From contig VGBQ01000111.1 in assembly GCA_016870425.1 (NCBI GenBank), positions 1-8,740 on the forward strand: a DNA stretch of 8,740 bases, read 5' to 3'. Of this stretch, positions 6,626 through 8,740 are shown one piece after another. A program made the position numbers and the translations under genes. The notes beneath the pieces were generated by a model. That model was not told the DNA's origin and made no database searches. It saw nothing but the letters and a program-made list of their open reading frames with translations. How positions within the stretch are numbered: the first letter of the stretch is position 1; each line of letters begins with the position of its first letter. Source of the DNA: Actinomycetota bacterium. Its GTDB lineage: Bacteria; Actinomycetota; Actinomycetes; S36-B12.

Positions 6626-7399
6626 ATGCCGCTCACTGAAGTCCTCGACGACGGGCCGATCCGGGTCGTCACCATGAGCCATGCCGAGCGCCGCAACGCG
6701 CTGAGTCACGCCCTCGCCGACGAGATGACCGCTGCCATCGAGGGCGCTGCCTGCCGCGTGCTCGTGCTCCGCGCTCAGCCCGGCGTGAGCACTTGGTCAG
6801 CGGGGCACGACGTCAACGACCTGCCCACCGACGGTCAGGACCCGCTGGCGTGGACCTCGCCGGTCGAGCACCTCGTGCGCGCCGTGCGTGCGGCCCCCTT
6901 CCCCGTCATCGCCGCTGTGGAGGGGGGAGCGTGGGGTGCGGCATGCAACCTTGCCTTCGCCTGTGACCTCATCGTCGCGACGCGCTCTGCCACCTTCGCC
7001 ATCACGCCGGCACGTCTCGGCGTGCCCTACCACGCGGACGGTGTCGCGCAGTTCCTCGGCGCCGTCCCCCTCAACGTCGCCAAGGAGATGTTCTTCACGG
7101 CGCAGCCGCTGCCCGCCGACTCTCCTCACCTGGCCGGGACCGTCAATCGCCTCGCCGACGACAGCGCGTCGTTCGACGCCGCCTGGCGGACGCTCGCCGA
7201 GCGCATCGCGGCGCTCGCCCCCCTATCGATCCGTGCCATCAAGGCGGAGATGAATGCGCTCACGGATGCGCGGCCACTTGAGAGCGGCACCTTCGAGCGA
7301 CTCACGTCATTGCGTCGGGCCGCATGGATGAGCCAGGACTACGCCGAGGGCCTCGCGGCCTTCCGCGAGCGCCGAGATCCGCTCTTCGCTGGCGAGTGA
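6626..7399 (+). CDS. Enoyl-CoA hydratase/isomerase (crotonase) family protein, methylmalonyl-CoA decarboxylase-like
   Basis: This 257-residue crotonase-fold protein is closest by eye to E. coli methylmalonyl-CoA decarboxylase (YgfG/ScpB), which converts methylmalonyl-CoA to propionyl-CoA and CO2. Shared blocks are SAGHDVNDLP..GQDPL (58-74), FPVIAAVEGGAWGAA (92-106), TFAITPARLGVPYHADG (123-139), VAKEMFFTA (151-159) and FERLTSLRRAAWMSQDYAEGLAAF (223-246). With a constant offset of five, His61 and Tyr135 match E. coli His66 and Tyr140. The conserved Glu (E. coli Glu113, rat hydratase Glu144) is Asn108, and the oxyanion Gly110 is Ala105. Loss of both hydratase glutamates argues against enoyl-CoA hydration. 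The enzyme should be cytosolic and homo-oligomeric like its family. No mutase or carboxylase genes are adjacent, so the pathway is not shown. It is probably co-transcribed with the transporter 24 bases downstream. Confidence 0.82.
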   Translation: MPLTEVLDDGPIRVVTMSHAERRNALSHALADEMTAAIEGAACRVLVLRAQPGVSTWSAGHDVNDLPTDGQDPLAWTSPVEHLVRAVRAAPFPVIAAVEGGAWGAACNLAFACDLIVATRSATFAITPARLGVPYHADGVAQFLGAVPLNVAKEMFFTAQPLPADSPHLAGTVNRLADDSASFDAAWRTLAERIAALAPLSIRAIKAEMNALTDARPLESGTFERLTSLRRAAWMSQDYAEGLAAFRERRDPLFAGE

Positions 7400-7423
7400 G
7401 GCTGCTGGTTGAATGACCACGCT

Positions 7424-8098
7424 ATGAGCACGCCTCACACGGCGCACTTCGCCACCACCGGCCGCAGCCTCTATCCCGTCATCGTCGGCGTCTTCGTCGG
7501 ACTGCTGCTGATCTCCAACATCGGCGCGGTGAAGCTCATCGAATTCGGCCCGATCATCACCGACGGTGGCGCATTCCTCTTCCCACTCGTCTACATCGTC
7601 GGCGACATCCTCAGCGAGGTCTACGGTTTCAAGGCCGCGCGCAAGGCGATCTTCATCGGATTCGCGATGTCGATCCTCGCCGCCTTCACCTTCTGGCTCG
7701 TGCAAATCTCGCCACCCGCCGAGGCCTGGGGCAATCAGGAGGCCTTCGAGTCCGTGCTCGGCTTCGTGCCGCGGATCGTCCTCGCGAGCGTCGCGGGCTA
7801 CCTCGTGGGGCAGTTGCTCAATGCCTGGGTCCTGGTCAAGATCAAGGAGCGCACCCGGGAGAAGGCGCTGTGGCTGCGGCTCCTGGGATCCACCGCGGTG
7901 GGGGAGTTCGCCGACACGATCGTCTTCTGCACCATCGCCTTCTACGGCGTCATCACCGGCGAGGAGTTCTTGATCTACGTGGCCTTTGGCTTCGCCTACA
8001 AGACCCTCGTCGAGGTCGTGCTCCTCCCCGTGTCCTACGCCGTCATCGGCTGGGTCAAGCGGCGGGAGCCGACCTACGCTGATGCGGTGCCGGCGTAG
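7424..8098 (+). CDS. yhhQ: Queuosine precursor transporter, YhhQ/VUT family
   Basis: This 224-residue inner-membrane protein has about six membrane segments. It carries the VUT (COG1738) signatures LLLISNIGAVKLIEFG (27-42), the hallmark FPLVYIVGDILSEVYGFKAAR (53-73), SVAGYLVGQLLNAWV (122-136) and LLGSTAVGEFADTIVF (153-168). E. coli YhhQ imports 7-cyano- and 7-aminomethyl-7-deazaguanine, and relatives can differ in substrate, including queuine. The next gene encodes Tgt, which uses such bases, and this supports the call. I take ATG 7424 as the start. An in-frame TTG at 7409 would add LNDHA, and a four-codon ORF (MTTL, 7413-7427) overlaps the ATG as ATGA. The gap from the previous stop is 24 bases, too short for a separate riboswitch, so co-transcription with the upstream gene is likely. 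Its 3' end overlaps tgt by 25 bases. Confidence 0.9.
   Translation: MSTPHTAHFATTGRSLYPVIVGVFVGLLLISNIGAVKLIEFGPIITDGGAFLFPLVYIVGDILSEVYGFKAARKAIFIGFAMSILAAFTFWLVQISPPAEAWGNQEAFESVLGFVPRIVLASVAGYLVGQLLNAWVLVKIKERTREKALWLRLLGSTAVGEFADTIVFCTIAFYGVITGEEFLIYVAFGFAYKTLVEVVLLPVSYAVIGWVKRREPTYADAVPA
8074..8098. terminator. Inverted repeat in the tail-to-tail overlap of yhhQ and tgt, possible bidirectional terminator
   Basis: CTACGC (8074-8079) and GCGTAG (8093-8098) are perfect inverted copies, extended by a T-G wobble and a G-C pair to eight pairs around a 9-base loop (8082-8090). The two arms contain the two stop codons, TAG on the minus strand for tgt and TAG on the plus strand for the transporter. 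The position fits a two-way terminator, but the stem is short and no T tract follows. Confidence 0.35.
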
Positions 8099-8740
8099 TA
8101 GCGGCCGAGGAACTCCTCGCGCAGCGCCGAGAAGTCACCCCGCTCGAGCGCCGAGCGCATCGCGTCGACCAGGCGCACGGTGAAGCGAATGTTGTGGATG
8201 GTGGCCAGCGTCGAGGCGACCATCTCCTTGGCCTTGAAGGCGTGATGGAGATAGGCGCGGGTGTAGTGCGTGCACGTGTAGCAGTCGCATTGGGGATCGA
8301 TCGGCTCGAAGGCCCGCCGGCTGGCGCTGGTGAGCAGGTTGAATCGCCCATCGGGGGTGTAGACCGCCGAGTTGCGCGCCTCGCGCGAAGGGGAGACGCA
8401 GTCGAAGGTGTCGGCGCCAGCGGCGACGCCGGCGAAGAGGTCGCCCGGCTCGCCGATGCCGAGCAGATGCCGTGGCTTGTCGTCGGGGAGTTCGTTGGTG
8501 ACCCAGCTCACGATGTCCGTCAGGTTGCGCTTCTCGATGGCGCCGCCGATGCCGAAGCCGTCGAAGGCCATCGCCCCGAGATCGCGGGCCGCCGTACGCC
8601 GCAGATCCTCGTACTGCGCGCCCTGGATGACGCCGAAGAGTGCCTGGTAGGGCCGGTCGGGCGAGCGCAGGCGGTCGTGCTCCACCAGGCAGCGCTCCGC
8701 CCACAGGCGCGTGCGCTCAAGTGACATCACCTGGTAGGCG
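8074..8740 (-). CDS. tgt: tRNA-guanine transglycosylase (queuine tRNA-ribosyltransferase), C-terminal part
   Basis: The frame is open to the window edge, and the N-terminal third or so lies beyond it. Tgt exchanges G34 of GUN-anticodon tRNAs (Tyr, His, Asn, Asp) for preQ1 or queuine, in the cytosol. Visible landmarks are LFGVIQGAQYEDLR, FDGFGIGG, KPRHLLGIGEPGDLFAGVAAGADTFDCVSPSREARN with the nucleophilic Asp of FDCV, and the zinc site CDCYTC...TIHN (Cys-x-Cys-x2-Cys plus the His of HN). Bacterial Tgt usually has GGLAVGE at the base-recognition loop; this protein has GGAIEKRNL instead. By memory such variants occur in other actinobacterial Tgts, so this is a lineage type and not damage. The stop at 8074-8076 lies inside the 3' end of the convergent transporter gene. 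Neither a queA nor a preQ0 synthesis gene is visible here. Confidence 0.95.
   Translation of the reverse strand, partial: AYQVMSLERTRLWAERCLVEHDRLRSPDRPYQALFGVIQGAQYEDLRRTAARDLGAMAFDGFGIGGAIEKRNLTDIVSWVTNELPDDKPRHLLGIGEPGDLFAGVAAGADTFDCVSPSREARNSAVYTPDGRFNLLTSASRRAFEPIDPQCDCYTCTHYTRAYLHHAFKAKEMVASTLATIHNIRFTVRLVDAMRSALERGDFSALREEFLGRYYAGTASA

Noticed and set aside
7400..7423. preQ1 riboswitch before the queuosine-precursor transporter
   Set aside because: Only 24 bases separate it from the previous stop codon, too short for a known preQ1 aptamer, and no fitting pseudoknot sequence is seen within the end of the upstream gene.

Overview
The window is about 70% G+C and gene-dense. It has ATGA start/stop overlaps, GTG and ATG starts, and several genes with no Shine-Dalgarno but a TANNNT -10 hexamer just before the start codon. 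Together with the gene families present, this points to a chromosomal segment of an actinobacterium (Actinomycetota). I cannot place it more narrowly. No mobile element, CRISPR array, rRNA or tRNA gene is visible, and no stretch over 300 bases lacks a gene.

Layout. (1) 1-4015, plus strand: a tightly overlapping run with the C-terminal end of a DUF58 protein, a TgpA-like membrane protein with an extracytoplasmic transglutaminase fold, and a DUF2252 protein. Both junctions are ATGA overlaps, so translation is probably coupled. The transglutaminase fold has lost its catalytic Cys, His and Asp. (2) 4025-5131, plus: a monomeric sarcosine/N-methyltryptophan oxidase-type flavoenzyme, apparently with its own leaderless promoter. 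(3) 5147-5194: a long palindrome between convergent genes, probably a bidirectional terminator. (4) 5198-5893, minus: a multi-pass membrane protein resembling DUF1345. (5) 5976-6621, plus: a small secreted or anchored protein whose reading frame is broken by an apparent one-base insertion near 6403. (6) 6626-7399, plus: a crotonase-fold protein closest to methylmalonyl-CoA decarboxylase (YgfG/ScpB). (7) 7424-8098, plus: a YhhQ/VUT-family queuosine-precursor transporter. (8) 8074-8740, minus and running off the window: the C-terminal two-thirds or so of tRNA-guanine transglycosylase (Tgt), overlapping the transporter tail to tail.

How the genes fit together. DUF58 plus TgpA-like is a common actinobacterial cell-envelope pair, usually preceded by a MoxR ATPase, which would lie left of the window. 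The transporter and Tgt form a plausible queuosine salvage pair: one imports a deazaguanine or queuine base and the other inserts it into GUN-anticodon tRNAs. The remaining genes look like independent metabolic or membrane functions. The most interesting points are the catalytically dead transglutaminase, the apparent circular permutation of kinase-like motifs in DUF2252, three leaderless promoters with identical geometry, the frameshifted secreted protein, and the atypical substrate loop of Tgt next to a precursor transporter.
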